DNA of 64,000 nucleotides from an uncultured Pseudomonadales bacterium. GTDB taxonomy: Bacteria; Pseudomonadota; Gammaproteobacteria; Pseudomonadales; Azotimanducaceae. Position numbers and translations under genes: made by a program. Below are positions 40,921 through 49,201 of the stretch, piece by piece. The DNA is taken from positions 1,426,001-1,490,000 of the forward strand of contig OY282447.1 of assembly GCA_958296165.1 (NCBI GenBank), read 5' to 3'. The notes under the pieces are model-generated. The model did no database searches. It saw only the letters and a program-made list of their open reading frames with translations, and had not been told where the DNA came from. Every line of letters starts with the position of its first letter. Position 1 is the stretch's first letter.

Positions 40921-42201
40921 CTAGGCCAGCAAGCGATGCGTAGGGGCGCAGAACCGGTCGATGGGTATGCCATGCGTGCAGGCGTTGGCGCACGGCTGGC
41001 CATCGCACGACAGACAGGCCGCGGCGTTCGTCTTGAGCAGCGCGTATTCGTCGCGCGCCAAAGCCGTGTCCCGGTAGTCCACCGCGTACATGCGCGTGCG
41101 TAGCACCTCGGCGATCGGCACGCCGTAGGGGCAAGCCCCTTCGCAATCGTTGCAGACGTGCTCGCAATAGCTCGCGCCGTTCAGCATGGCGTAGCGCTGC
41201 AACAGATCCATGTCGCCGGCGGCCAGCTCGTCCCAGCCCGAAGAGCCGAGATACTCTTCCACCTTCTCGACGCTGTTCATGGTAATCACTGCGGAATCCA
41301 CATGCGGATTGGCGAGCACCCAGCGCAAGGCTGCCTGGGCGAACGTGGCGCCGTCCTTCTCGAACGGGCGCATGTCGTTGAGGCGAGCTCCGCGCAGAGT
41401 CTTCATCACCGTGATGCCGACGTTCTTCTGCTTGCCCTTGGCCAGCACACGGGGCAGGTTCTGCTGCGTGGCCACGAAATCCATGGAGCGAGTGACGTTC
41501 TCGAAGAAGCTGGGATCTTGGCCGAAGTTGTGGGCCACTAGCACGACGTCTGCCAGATCTTCGTCGAATACATAGTCGAGGCAGTCGATCAAGCGGCCAG
41601 CGTGGCCGGAAACGCCGGCAAAGCGGATCTTGCCCTGCTCTTTGGCGTCGGCGATGAACGCGTGCCATTCCGGGTTCTTCACTACATCCAAGTCGTTCAC
41701 GGCGTGGTTCATGAAGATGTCTATGTAGTCCGTCTGCAAGCGTCGCAGCGAGCCCTCCAGTCGCGCCATCAGCTCGGCCGCGCCGGTGTTCTCGTCGGTG
41801 CCCAGCTTCGACGTAATGACCACCTGATCGCGCATGCCCTTGAAGACCTTGCCGAGCACGGTCTCCGAGCTGCCGCGGGTGTAGCTCTCGGCGGTGTCGA
41901 AATAGTTGATGCCCCGGTCGAGGGCGTGATGCACAACAGCCTCCTGGCCCGGCCGCAGGCTGCTGCTGCCGAAGGAAATGTCGGAGATGTCGAGGCCGGT
42001 GCGACCTAGCGTGACGTAGCGCTGCACCGCGGCCGGCTTGGCCGCCTCGGAAGCGTGCGCTCCGACCAGTGGCAACGCCGCGGATGCCGCCGCACCTTGT
42101 TGTAGATAGCGCAGGAAGTCGCGGCGACTCGGCTGCGAAGCCGCGTTCACGGCGGCATCGGGGCGCGGCTGGCCATCCGCCTCAAAGTTCTCGCTTGGCA
42201 T
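40921..42201 (-). CDS. Tat-exported aldo/keto reductase with C-terminal Fe-S domain
   Basis: 426 residues. Twin-arginine signal (QPSRRDFLRYLQQGAAAS) predicts folding with cofactor before export to the periplasm. Aldo/keto reductase barrel: VTLGRTGLDISDISFGSS, GINYFDTAESYTRGSSE (Asp-Tyr of the tetrad), VVITSKLG (Lys). C-terminal cysteine clusters CEHVCNDCEGACPYG and CLSCDGQPCANACTHG look like ferredoxin-type [4Fe-4S] ligands. ATG at 42201 with GGGAGAA upstream. It leads the larC-larB-larE operon, 7 bases before larC; no LarA racemase is in the window. Whether it is the user of the cofactor is an open question. Confidence 0.87.
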   Translation of the reverse strand: MPSENFEADGQPRPDAAVNAASQPSRRDFLRYLQQGAAASAALPLVGAHASEAAKPAAVQRYVTLGRTGLDISDISFGSSSLRPGQEAVVHHALDRGINYFDTAESYTRGSSETVLGKVFKGMRDQVVITSKLGTDENTGAAELMARLEGSLRRLQTDYIDIFMNHAVNDLDVVKNPEWHAFIADAKEQGKIRFAGVSGHAGRLIDCLDYVFDEDLADVVLVAHNFGQDPSFFENVTRSMDFVATQQNLPRVLAKGKQKNVGITVMKTLRGARLNDMRPFEKDGATFAQAALRWVLANPHVDSAVITMNSVEKVEEYLGSSGWDELAAGDMDLLQRYAMLNGASYCEHVCNDCEGACPYGVPIAEVLRTRMYAVDYRDTALARDEYALLKTNAAACLSCDGQPCANACTHGIPIDRFCAPTHRLLA

Positions 42202-42411
42202 GTACGTTCTCCCGTTAAGGGCCTCCCGTGTGGGCGGCCAACGCCGTCAAGCATACGCCCCTGATTGCCTGCTGACACCCGACGCTGAACACTGATCGTC
42301 TTTGCTATGCTTCTTGTTCTCCACATGTGAGTGCGTGCGTGGAGTCTCAGCGGTGCTTCACGTGTTGGCCCCCATGCGCTATTGCCAGTCCGAACTCCCC
42401 GTCCACTTGTG

Positions 42412-43338
42412 ATGTCTCTTGACACCGCAGCAGTGCCGCGCCAAGGGCGCGTTGCGGCGCACGGCGTTGACCTAGCCTACTTCGAGTGGGGTTCGCCCAG
42501 CGCAAGGCCCACCGTGCTGCTCGTTCACGCAACAGGTTTCCACGCCCGTTGCTGGGATGGCGTAGTGCGTGCGCTGGGGAACAACTGGCATGTGATCGCC
42601 GTAGACATGCGCGGCCACGGCCGCACCAGCAAGCAAGGCCCGTACGATTGGCGTCAGTTCGGCGACGATGTGGCCGCATTCGCCGAGGCGTTGGATCTCA
42701 ACGAGATCATCGGCGTTGGCCACTCCATGGGTGGCCACGCCGTCACCAGTGCGGCGGCGCAGCATCCGAACCGATTCGCCGCGCTGCTGCTGGTCGATCC
42801 GGTGATTCTGGACCCGACAGCGTACGCGCAGCATCAACACACGTCTTTCGCCGAGGCGAAACAACACCCAGTGTCGCGCCGTCGCAACGTGTGGGGTTCC
42901 GCCGAGGAGATGTTCCACCACTTCGCGCACCGCCGGCCGTTCAGTTTCTGGCAGCCGGACGTGCTGATGGACTACTGCCGCTTTGGGTTGCTGCCGCAAA
43001 CGGCGCAAGGGGCGGCAGGGGCAGGAGGGGCAGGAGCGGAAGGCTTCGTGCTTGCCTGCCCACCCTTGGTGGAAGCCACCATCTACACGGGTAGCGCCGG
43101 TCGCGACATCGTCGACATCGTCGCCAGCGTGGCGCAGCCGGTGGTGGTGCTGCGCGCGCACCGTAAAGCGGAACGCGATGGCCCTATGGACTTCTCGCAG
43201 TCGCCCACTTGGGACGGGCTGGCCGCGGCGTTCCCGAACGGCCGCGACGTCTACCTGCCGCACCTCACGCACTTCATCCCCATGCAGCGCCCAGATCTGG
43301 TGGCGGAACACATCCGCGCGATGGGCGCCGTTTCTTAG
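42412..43338 (+). CDS. Alpha/beta hydrolase
   Basis: 308 residues. Alpha/beta-hydrolase fold: oxyanion-hole region VLLVHATGFHARCWD, DMRGHGRTSKQGPYDW, nucleophile elbow GVGHSMGGHAVTS (Ser), and C-terminal His in LPHLTHFIPMQRP. A small glycine/alanine-rich insert (QGAAGAGGAGAEG) near residue 200 comes from a short purine-rich repeat. I chose the ATG at 42412 because the conserved domain begins about 30 residues later; there is no clear ribosome site, so the start is uncertain. The substrate is unknown; esterase and haloperoxidase-like members share the fold. Confidence 0.86.
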   Translation: MSLDTAAVPRQGRVAAHGVDLAYFEWGSPSARPTVLLVHATGFHARCWDGVVRALGNNWHVIAVDMRGHGRTSKQGPYDWRQFGDDVAAFAEALDLNEIIGVGHSMGGHAVTSAAAQHPNRFAALLLVDPVILDPTAYAQHQHTSFAEAKQHPVSRRRNVWGSAEEMFHHFAHRRPFSFWQPDVLMDYCRFGLLPQTAQGAAGAGGAGAEGFVLACPPLVEATIYTGSAGRDIVDIVASVAQPVVVLRAHRKAERDGPMDFSQSPTWDGLAAAFPNGRDVYLPHLTHFIPMQRPDLVAEHIRAMGAVS

Positions 43339-43357
43339 CCGAGGAGGCTGGCGCGGC

Positions 43358-44329
43358 TTAGAACGTCGCCGCCGGGTTCACCCGCTGCACCAGCGCGGCC
43401 AAGAAAGACGTCAGCGGTGCTTCGATTTCGAGCTCCTCGGCGCGTTGCGCCGGGCGGACGAACATGGCTTCAACCTCCAGCGGCTGCTGGCGCACGAAGT
43501 CCACGCCGGCCGGCGGGATGTAGTTTTCGGTGGTGCCCATCAGCCGCATGGCGCGATCGCAAACGTCCGCGGCATCGTCGAACGGCGCCAATCCCTTCGC
43601 CACCAGATCGGCGTTGGCAATGGCGGCGATCTCGTCCATCACGCGACGGGCGAACTTGCCGAGCGCTGGCGTTTCCAGAATGAACCCACTGGTAGCCCCG
43701 CCGGCGATCACCGACAAACCGTTGAAGGGCACGTCCCAGATCATCTTGTGCCAGCGCGCACGCAGCAGGCAGTCCGCCGGCCGGGCAGCAACGACGGTGG
43801 GTTCCCACAGCGCCACGGCCTCTTCCAACGCCGCCGCGTCGTCGCCGTAGTGGCCGATGTCCAAGGCACCGAATTCGCGGTGAAAGATGCGCCCCGGCGA
43901 AGGCTGGCCGACGCCGATGAAGCCCAAGCCGCCGAAGACGCCGTAGCGGCGCGTGAAGCGAGCGATGTCCTCCTCGACGCCGATGCCGTTGACCAGAGCC
44001 AGGATGCGCGTTTGCGAGCTGAGCACACCTGCCGCCAGACGCGGCAGCTGATCGAGGTCGTAGGATTCCAACGCCACGATCAGCCAATCCACGGTGCCGT
44101 GGGCGGCGAGCTCTTCCGGCGTGTTCGCCAGCGTCGGCGACGGCAAGTGCAAGTCGCCCAAGTGACTGGTAACGCCAATGCCGTTCTGCCGCACAGTCTC
44201 AAAGCCGCGCCGCACCAGAAAGCGCACGTCGTGCCCGCCCTCGGCTAGCCGAGCGCCGTAGTAGCAGCCGACCGCACCGGTACCGACGACGGCGACGGTG
44301 CAGGGCTTCGGCGGGAGCGTTGCAGACAT
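43358..44329 (-). CDS. 2-dehydropantoate 2-reductase family (ApbA/PanE)
   Basis: 323 residues. NADPH-dependent ketopantoate reductase family. N-terminal Rossmann motif VAVVGTGAVGCYYGARLAEGGH, TVDWLIVALESYDLDQL and LALVNGIGVEEDIA, and C-terminal catalytic Lys in ARWHKMIWDVPFNGLS. It could supply pantothenate, but paralogues acting on other 2-oxoacids are common, so I give no symbol. The ATG at 44329 was chosen because the Rossmann motif begins 11 residues later; the longer frame to 44467 has no support. Convergent with the hydrolase gene, divergent from the symporter gene. Confidence 0.88.
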   Translation of the reverse strand: MSATLPPKPCTVAVVGTGAVGCYYGARLAEGGHDVRFLVRRGFETVRQNGIGVTSHLGDLHLPSPTLANTPEELAAHGTVDWLIVALESYDLDQLPRLAAGVLSSQTRILALVNGIGVEEDIARFTRRYGVFGGLGFIGVGQPSPGRIFHREFGALDIGHYGDDAAALEEAVALWEPTVVAARPADCLLRARWHKMIWDVPFNGLSVIAGGATSGFILETPALGKFARRVMDEIAAIANADLVAKGLAPFDDAADVCDRAMRLMGTTENYIPPAGVDFVRQQPLEVEAMFVRPAQRAEELEIEAPLTSFLAALVQRVNPAATF

Positions 44330-44548
44330 GGCGACATTGCGCCGGGGGATGGCCCGGAAGTCAAGAGCCATGTGGCTGGCGATGCTCTTGCCCCGACCGG
44401 GTCGACGGGCCGAGTCAAGACCGGTTGTACGCGCACCATCCGCCGAATCGTCAAGCGTGATCTGCACGCTAAGATGCTCGTTTCATTGGTCGTCTGAGGA
44501 GCTTAAGCCTTGCCGCACTCACGCCCGAACGCTTTGAGGCCACGCTAG

Positions 44549-46027
44549 TTGGCTATGCGGTGGCTGGCGGCGCATTGGTTCGCCGTGGCGTTGTTCCTCG
44601 CCTACACGGGCTTGCTGGTGCTGCATGCTCGTGCAGGTCTGCGTAGGGGCAAGACAGCCGCCGGCTTCTTCATCGGCGGGCGGCGCTTGGGCGGCGCGGT
44701 GATCGGCATTTCCTTCTACGCCACCTTCGCCAGCACCAACAGCTACGTCGGCAATGCCGGCAAGGGCTACGAGTATGGCGCGCCGTGGCTCACGGTGGCC
44801 GTGCTCATGGTGGCCTTCGCATGGCTCTCCTGGCGCATCGTCGCACCGCGCATGCGGCATTTCACGGCAGCGTGGGGATCGCTTACGGTGCCGGACTTCC
44901 TTGCCACGCGCTTTGCCAGCGAGCGTGTGCGAGTGGCGTCCGCGCTGGTGATCGCGTTCTCCAGCTTGTTGTATCTGGTGGCGGTGTTCAAAGGCGCTGG
45001 CAATCTGCTGCAGGTGTTCCTCGACATTCCCTATCCGCTCGCGATAGGCGTGACGTTGGCCATGATCGTTGGCTATACGTCGGTGGGCGGTTTCCTCTCC
45101 GTCGTGCGCACGGATGTGGTGCAAGGCATTCTGATGGTGATCGGTTCGCTGCTGCTCTTCTATTTCGTCACCCGGGCGGCAGGCGGCGTTTCGGCAATTG
45201 CGGATCTGCCCAGCCGGCCGGAGACAGCGCATCTATTCGAGTTCAACGCCGCCATACCGTTCGTGGTGCTACTCGGCATCGCGCTGGCCGGCTCGCTCAA
45301 GCTGCTGGTGGACCCGCGCCAAGTCACGCGCTTCTACGGTCTGCGCGATGAGCGCAGCGTGCGCGTGGGCGTCTGGGTGGCCGTGGCCGGCATATTGGTG
45401 GTTCAGTTCTGCCTATTCCCCATCGGCCTCTATGCACGCTTTCTGCTCGACTCCGCGCCCGATACGGACTTAATCGTGCCAACTTTGGTCAACGACGCTA
45501 CCGTGTTCCCTGCGTTGGTGGGCGACTTCCTAGTGATCGCCATCTTGGCCGCGGCGATGTCGTCGCTGGACAGCGTCCTGCTGGTGGCGGCTTCGGTGAC
45601 CGCACGAGACGTCGTTGCCGTCTTCGCGCCGCGGTCGGCCACTGACGAGCGCGTGGTAGCCTGGACGCGCATCAGCGTGCTCTCTTTCGCGGCAGTTGCA
45701 GCGGCCGTCGCGCTCAAGCCGCCAGGCGGCATCATCGAGATCACGATTTTCTCAGGCAGCCTGTTTGCCGTCTGTTTCGTTCCCACCATCCTGCTCGGCC
45801 TGCACTGGCAGCGCGGCAACGAAACCGCCGCGTTGGCCGCCTTCGCGATCGGCATCGGCGTGCTGCTCGGCTGGCTGGCAAGCGGGTTGGACGAGGTGCT
45901 GCACGAGGTGTTTCCGGCCTTGCTCGCCTCGACGACGGCGTATGCGGTGATCTCTCTGCGCAGCCCCGCCGTCGACGACCCTAAGGTGCAACAGTTGATT
46001 TGTGCGCGGATGTACAACGAGCCGTGA
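44549..46027 (+). CDS. Sodium:solute symporter (SSS family)
   Basis: 492 residues with about 13 membrane segments. Family signs: AGFFIGGRRLGGAVIGISFYATFAST near TM1-2, LVDPRQVTRFYGLRDERSVRVG (the conserved loop between TM6 and TM7) and LVGDFLVIAILAAAMSSLDSVLLVAASVTARDVV, with the sodium-site SSLDS. TTG at 44549 has GAGG 10 bases upstream; an ATG two codons later is possible. Substrate cannot be told; sugars, amino acids, monocarboxylates and ureides are all transported by relatives. The gene stands alone between a divergent reductase gene and a nucleotidyltransferase module. Confidence 0.9.
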   Translation: MAMRWLAAHWFAVALFLAYTGLLVLHARAGLRRGKTAAGFFIGGRRLGGAVIGISFYATFASTNSYVGNAGKGYEYGAPWLTVAVLMVAFAWLSWRIVAPRMRHFTAAWGSLTVPDFLATRFASERVRVASALVIAFSSLLYLVAVFKGAGNLLQVFLDIPYPLAIGVTLAMIVGYTSVGGFLSVVRTDVVQGILMVIGSLLLFYFVTRAAGGVSAIADLPSRPETAHLFEFNAAIPFVVLLGIALAGSLKLLVDPRQVTRFYGLRDERSVRVGVWVAVAGILVVQFCLFPIGLYARFLLDSAPDTDLIVPTLVNDATVFPALVGDFLVIAILAAAMSSLDSVLLVAASVTARDVVAVFAPRSATDERVVAWTRISVLSFAAVAAAVALKPPGGIIEITIFSGSLFAVCFVPTILLGLHWQRGNETAALAAFAIGIGVLLGWLASGLDEVLHEVFPALLASTTAYAVISLRSPAVDDPKVQQLICARMYNEP

Positions 46028-46201
46028 GCAATTCTTGCGGACATTTCCGCTAACGGAGCCTTCGTGCGGCCGAGCTTGACCACGCCAAGGGCGTGGGTGT
46101 CGCGCCTGCAACCGAATGGCCGGCGCTGGCGGACTGCTACGCGATGGATTCCGGCATGGAGGTCCAAAAGGGCGGGTTCGTGGTAACGTCTTCGTCCGCA
46201 A

Positions 46202-46462
46202 GTGGCGCGGACGCATAACGTGAAACACGTGGTCGAAGTCGAAAGGGTCCGGGCGGAATGGGCCGAAATGGACGCCGCCGTCCCGAAGTTCGCAGACGAG
46301 CTTCCACGCTCGGCTGACGACGTGTTCAAACAATGCGACGCGATGTTGCAGTTCGCCTTGGCGCTCAATCCCGCGCTGGCGGACGGCGACGGCGATCTTG
46401 AGGAGCACTTGCGCGTCCACGAGCGCATCATGGGCCAACAGGCCGTCGATGGCGGCGGCTGA
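46202..46462 (+). CDS. Small protein coupled to a nucleotidyltransferase gene
   Basis: 86 residues, acidic and probably all-helical (VERVRAEWAEMDAAVPKFADELPRSADDVFKQCDAMLQFALAL). No family recognised. The frame is closed by a stop at 46184; candidate starts are GTG at 46202, 46220 and 46229, none with a strong ribosome site. Its end overlaps the next gene by 14 bases. The arrangement, a small upstream protein overlapping a nucleotidyltransferase, resembles toxin-antitoxin modules, which is inference. Confidence 0.5.
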   Translation: MARTHNVKHVVEVERVRAEWAEMDAAVPKFADELPRSADDVFKQCDAMLQFALALNPALADGDGDLEEHLRVHERIMGQQAVDGGG

Positions 46463-47006
46463 CGCCTTGTCGGCTATAGACGACCTTTTGAGGCCGAAGG
46501 GCATCGATTGGATGGTAATAGGCGCTCACGCTGCCAACTTGTACAGAGACGAGTTGAGGGCGACCAGAGACGTCGATGTGCTGCTCAGCTTGAGCATGGC
46601 GTCAATGACGACGTTGGCGAACCAGTTGGTCGAAGCCGGTTGGCAAGTGCGACACAGGACAGCCGACAACTGGCTGGTTCGGGCAAGGCATGCCAAGTTT
46701 GGCGATGTCGACTTGATGTGTGTGCAGGGCGAGTATCAGCAAGCCGCCTTTGGGCGGTCGGTTGGGCGCCAAGTCAATGGGGTCGGGATTGTTAAGTTTC
46801 TGACACCAGAAGACGTAATCGTCCACAAACTCATAGCGAACAGGCATCAAGACCAACAGGATGTCATGTCGATTCTGAAAGCTGGCGTGCCGTTGGATCG
46901 GGAGTACATGGCGCGCTGGCTGAAGAAGTGGGACATGGAACGACAATATGACGCTCTGGCTACAAACGTACGATCAAGCGGAGCGGAGAAGGGACAGTCT
47001 AGGTGA
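46449..47006 (+). CDS. Nucleotidyltransferase (MNT/AbiEii-like)
   Basis: 185 residues. The nucleotidyltransferase core is clear: WMVIGAHAANLYRDELRATRDVDVLLSL has the family G-x(2)-A helix and R-x-T-x-D-x-D metal-binding motif, and the third acid is likely in FGDVDLMCVQ. Downstream TPEDVIVHKLIANRHQDQQDV is typical of AbiEii/DUF6036-type proteins. It starts at the ATG at 46449 inside the small upstream gene. Such enzymes act as toxins in type IV-like modules or modify tRNA; which applies here cannot be seen. G+C is slightly below the neighbours. Confidence 0.72.
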   Translation: MAAADALSAIDDLLRPKGIDWMVIGAHAANLYRDELRATRDVDVLLSLSMASMTTLANQLVEAGWQVRHRTADNWLVRARHAKFGDVDLMCVQGEYQQAAFGRSVGRQVNGVGIVKFLTPEDVIVHKLIANRHQDQQDVMSILKAGVPLDREYMARWLKKWDMERQYDALATNVRSSGAEKGQSR

Positions 47007-47533
47007 CGGCACATGGTGCCGAGCGACAACCCCGGCAAAAGGCGGGTATGTGTTAAGGCGCCCGCATGAAGAGTGCCCTGTTCCGCTTGGCTTGGACGCC
47101 TTGGCCAGACACCACGGGGCGGACCCCAGCCTCGACACGGCCGTCCGGCATGATCGACATTACGCGCACGGCGAAGCGGCCGGCGGACATGGCGCCTCGG
47201 CTGGTCGTGCCGAACCCCGCCAAGCACTGGCTTCCGTATGCGAAGGCCGGCCTTGCGGCAGCCGATTTGCGAAGGGTCGGAAGGAATCTCGATCTAGCCG
47301 AGCGGGCTAGGGTCGCCTAAGCATGTAGTTCCATTTTGATTGGCGGCGTAAGCCGTTTATCGACTAGCCCCATTTTGGCGCGTGGCCCGGAACGTCGGCT
47401 TGACGAGATTGGAAGTGCTCCAACGGCAACGCTTGCGCCTTGGTGACAGTCGTGGTTATCTCTCGTTTGCGTGGCGGCGTCGCCGTGGCGTGGAGGTGCA
47501 GTGGAAGTGTTACCCACATAACGGGAGACAATC
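47007..47533. other. 527-bp interval without a supported gene
   Basis: Short open frames exist on both strands (for example 47066-47320 forward, 84 residues, and an overlapping reverse frame) but have no domain, no clear ribosome site and little codon structure. A piece reading APRLVVPNPAKHWLPYAKAGL near 47180-47260 might be a decayed gene end. I see no RNA gene or terminator. Confidence 0.4.
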
Positions 47534-47929
47534 ATGAACCGACGCATTATCCCAATCGCTGGCTGCAGCGCCGTAGCTGCTCTACTCGGTCTGGCGATCG
47601 CGTTCACGGCGTCGTCGTCGGGAGCTGTTACGATCGGCAGCTCTCCAAGCAGCGGCGGCGGCTTAACTTGGGGCGCTGGCATCGGTGTCGGCAGTTGCCG
47701 GGACGTGATAAGCAAGATGCGCAGCAACTGGTTCGACGTGCGCTCCATCGTGTCGCCGAAGACGAAGACCATGCGGCCGCGCTCGCGCGATTTCTACTGC
47801 GTCTCGCCAGCGTACATCGAACACGCCATGCCCAAGGTCGTGCCAATGACCACCGGCCTCAAGTGCTTCGAGATACAAGACAAGGGTTTCTGCTGCGACT
47901 CGCGCTACCAGCAGTGCGCGACGATGTAG
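47534..47929 (+). CDS. Small secreted cysteine-containing protein, unknown
   Basis: 131 residues. Signal-like N-terminus (RRIIPIAGCSAVAALLGLAIAFTASSSGA), possibly cut after Ala-Ser-Ser; a serine/glycine-rich linker follows (GSSPSSGGGLTWGAG). The mature part has five cysteines (GSCRDV, DFYCVSP, LKCFEI, GFCCDS, QQCATM region) and could be disulfide-bonded. GGGAGA lies 6 bases before the ATG. No family recognised. Precedes the CaiB/BaiF gene by about 70 bases. Confidence 0.7.
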   Translation: MNRRIIPIAGCSAVAALLGLAIAFTASSSGAVTIGSSPSSGGGLTWGAGIGVGSCRDVISKMRSNWFDVRSIVSPKTKTMRPRSRDFYCVSPAYIEHAMPKVVPMTTGLKCFEIQDKGFCCDSRYQQCATM

Positions 47930-48000
47930 CGCCACCAGCCCTTGCGTTCGCCGTGCGCCGGTTGAGCGGCGCACTTGGCGCACGCCTGTAAGGAGTTCAT

Positions 48001-49197
48001 ATGCCGGGACCGCTTGACGGCGTGCGCGTCGTCGACTTCACCACCATGATCGCCGGGCCATACGGCACGATGATCCTAGGCGACCAGGGCGCAGACGTCA
48101 TCAAAGTCGAAGCGCCTTTGCGCACCGACCATGTGCGCCGCGCCGGCTACGGGCAGCGGCACTTCTCCGCCGCGTTCGTGAACAACAACCGCAACAAGCG
48201 CTCCATCTCCGTCGATGCCAAATCGCCGAGCGGCCGGCAGGTCTTGCTGGATCTGGCGCGTAGCGCGGATGTGTTCGTGCAGAACTTCCGCCCCGGCGTG
48301 ATGACGCGGCTGGGCATCGACTACGACGACTTGAGAGCCGTGAAGCCAGACATCGTCTACGTCTCGATGAGCGGCTGGGGGGAAGCGGGCCCTTTCGCGC
48401 ACAAGCCGGTCTACGATCCCATCATCCAAGCGCTGTCGGGCCTCGCCAGCGTACAAGGCGGTTCCGACGCGGCCAGGCCGCGTCTGATACGTACGATCCT
48501 GCCGGACAAGCTCACCGGCATCACGGCAGCGCAAGCCGTTGCGGCGGCGTTGTTCGCCCGAGAGCGCACCGGCGAAGGTCAGCATGTGCGCCTCTCCATG
48601 CTGGACGCGGTCGTGGCGTTCCTGTGGTCTTCGGACATGGGCGGTCAGACCTTCGTCGGCAAGGAAGTGGATGTCGCCGCCGCCGCGACCTTCATCGACC
48701 TCATCTATGAAACCGCGAGCGGCTACATCAGCGTTTCGGTGATGAGCAACGACCAATGGCATGGCCTGTGCCACGCGGTCGGCCACCCCGAGTGGCTCGA
48801 AGACGAACGCTTCAAGACGCCGGCCGGCCGCGATCGCCACGCCGACGAGCGCTTGGAACTCACTCAACAGGCGCTGCTTACGAAGAGTGCCAACGATTGG
48901 CTGGCCATCCTCGAGGATGCCGGAGTGCCGTGTGCGCCGGTGCTAACGCGCAGCCAGATGGTGCGTCATCCACAGGTGCAGGCCGCCGGCATCGTCGTGG
49001 AAACCCAGCATCAGCACGCCGGCCCTGTGCGCCAAGCCCGCAATGCCGCCCGCTTCGAAACGACGGTGCCGGAGATACGCTACGGGGCGCCGCATTTGGG
49101 CGAGCACACCTTGGAAATCCTCGCCGAACTCGGCTACGACGAGGCACGTCGCGACGCGTTGTTGCGCGATGGGGTCGTGAGCGTTCCCGGCGCGTAG
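48001..49197 (+). CDS. CaiB/BaiF-type (class III) CoA-transferase
   Basis: 398 residues. Moves CoA between carboxylic acids through a covalent aspartyl intermediate. Family signs: PLDGVRVVDFTTMIAGPYGTMILGDQGADVIKVE at the N-terminus, SADVFVQNFRPGVMTRLGIDYD, VYVSMSGWG, and YDPIIQALSGLASVQG, with the catalytic Asp in PVYDPIIQ or a near position. AAGGAG lies 5 bases before the ATG at 48001. Probable neighbours in acyl-CoA metabolism are the crotonase and carboxylase genes elsewhere in the window, not an operon. Donor and acceptor are unknown. Confidence 0.9.
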   Translation: MPGPLDGVRVVDFTTMIAGPYGTMILGDQGADVIKVEAPLRTDHVRRAGYGQRHFSAAFVNNNRNKRSISVDAKSPSGRQVLLDLARSADVFVQNFRPGVMTRLGIDYDDLRAVKPDIVYVSMSGWGEAGPFAHKPVYDPIIQALSGLASVQGGSDAARPRLIRTILPDKLTGITAAQAVAAALFARERTGEGQHVRLSMLDAVVAFLWSSDMGGQTFVGKEVDVAAAATFIDLIYETASGYISVSVMSNDQWHGLCHAVGHPEWLEDERFKTPAGRDRHADERLELTQQALLTKSANDWLAILEDAGVPCAPVLTRSQMVRHPQVQAAGIVVETQHQHAGPVRQARNAARFETTVPEIRYGAPHLGEHTLEILAELGYDEARRDALLRDGVVSVPGA

Positions 49198-49201
49198 TCG
49201 T

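Noticed and set aside
47066-47320. 84-residue forward open frame after the nucleotidyltransferase
   Set aside because: No domain, no ribosome site, overlapping frame on the other strand; left as intergenic.
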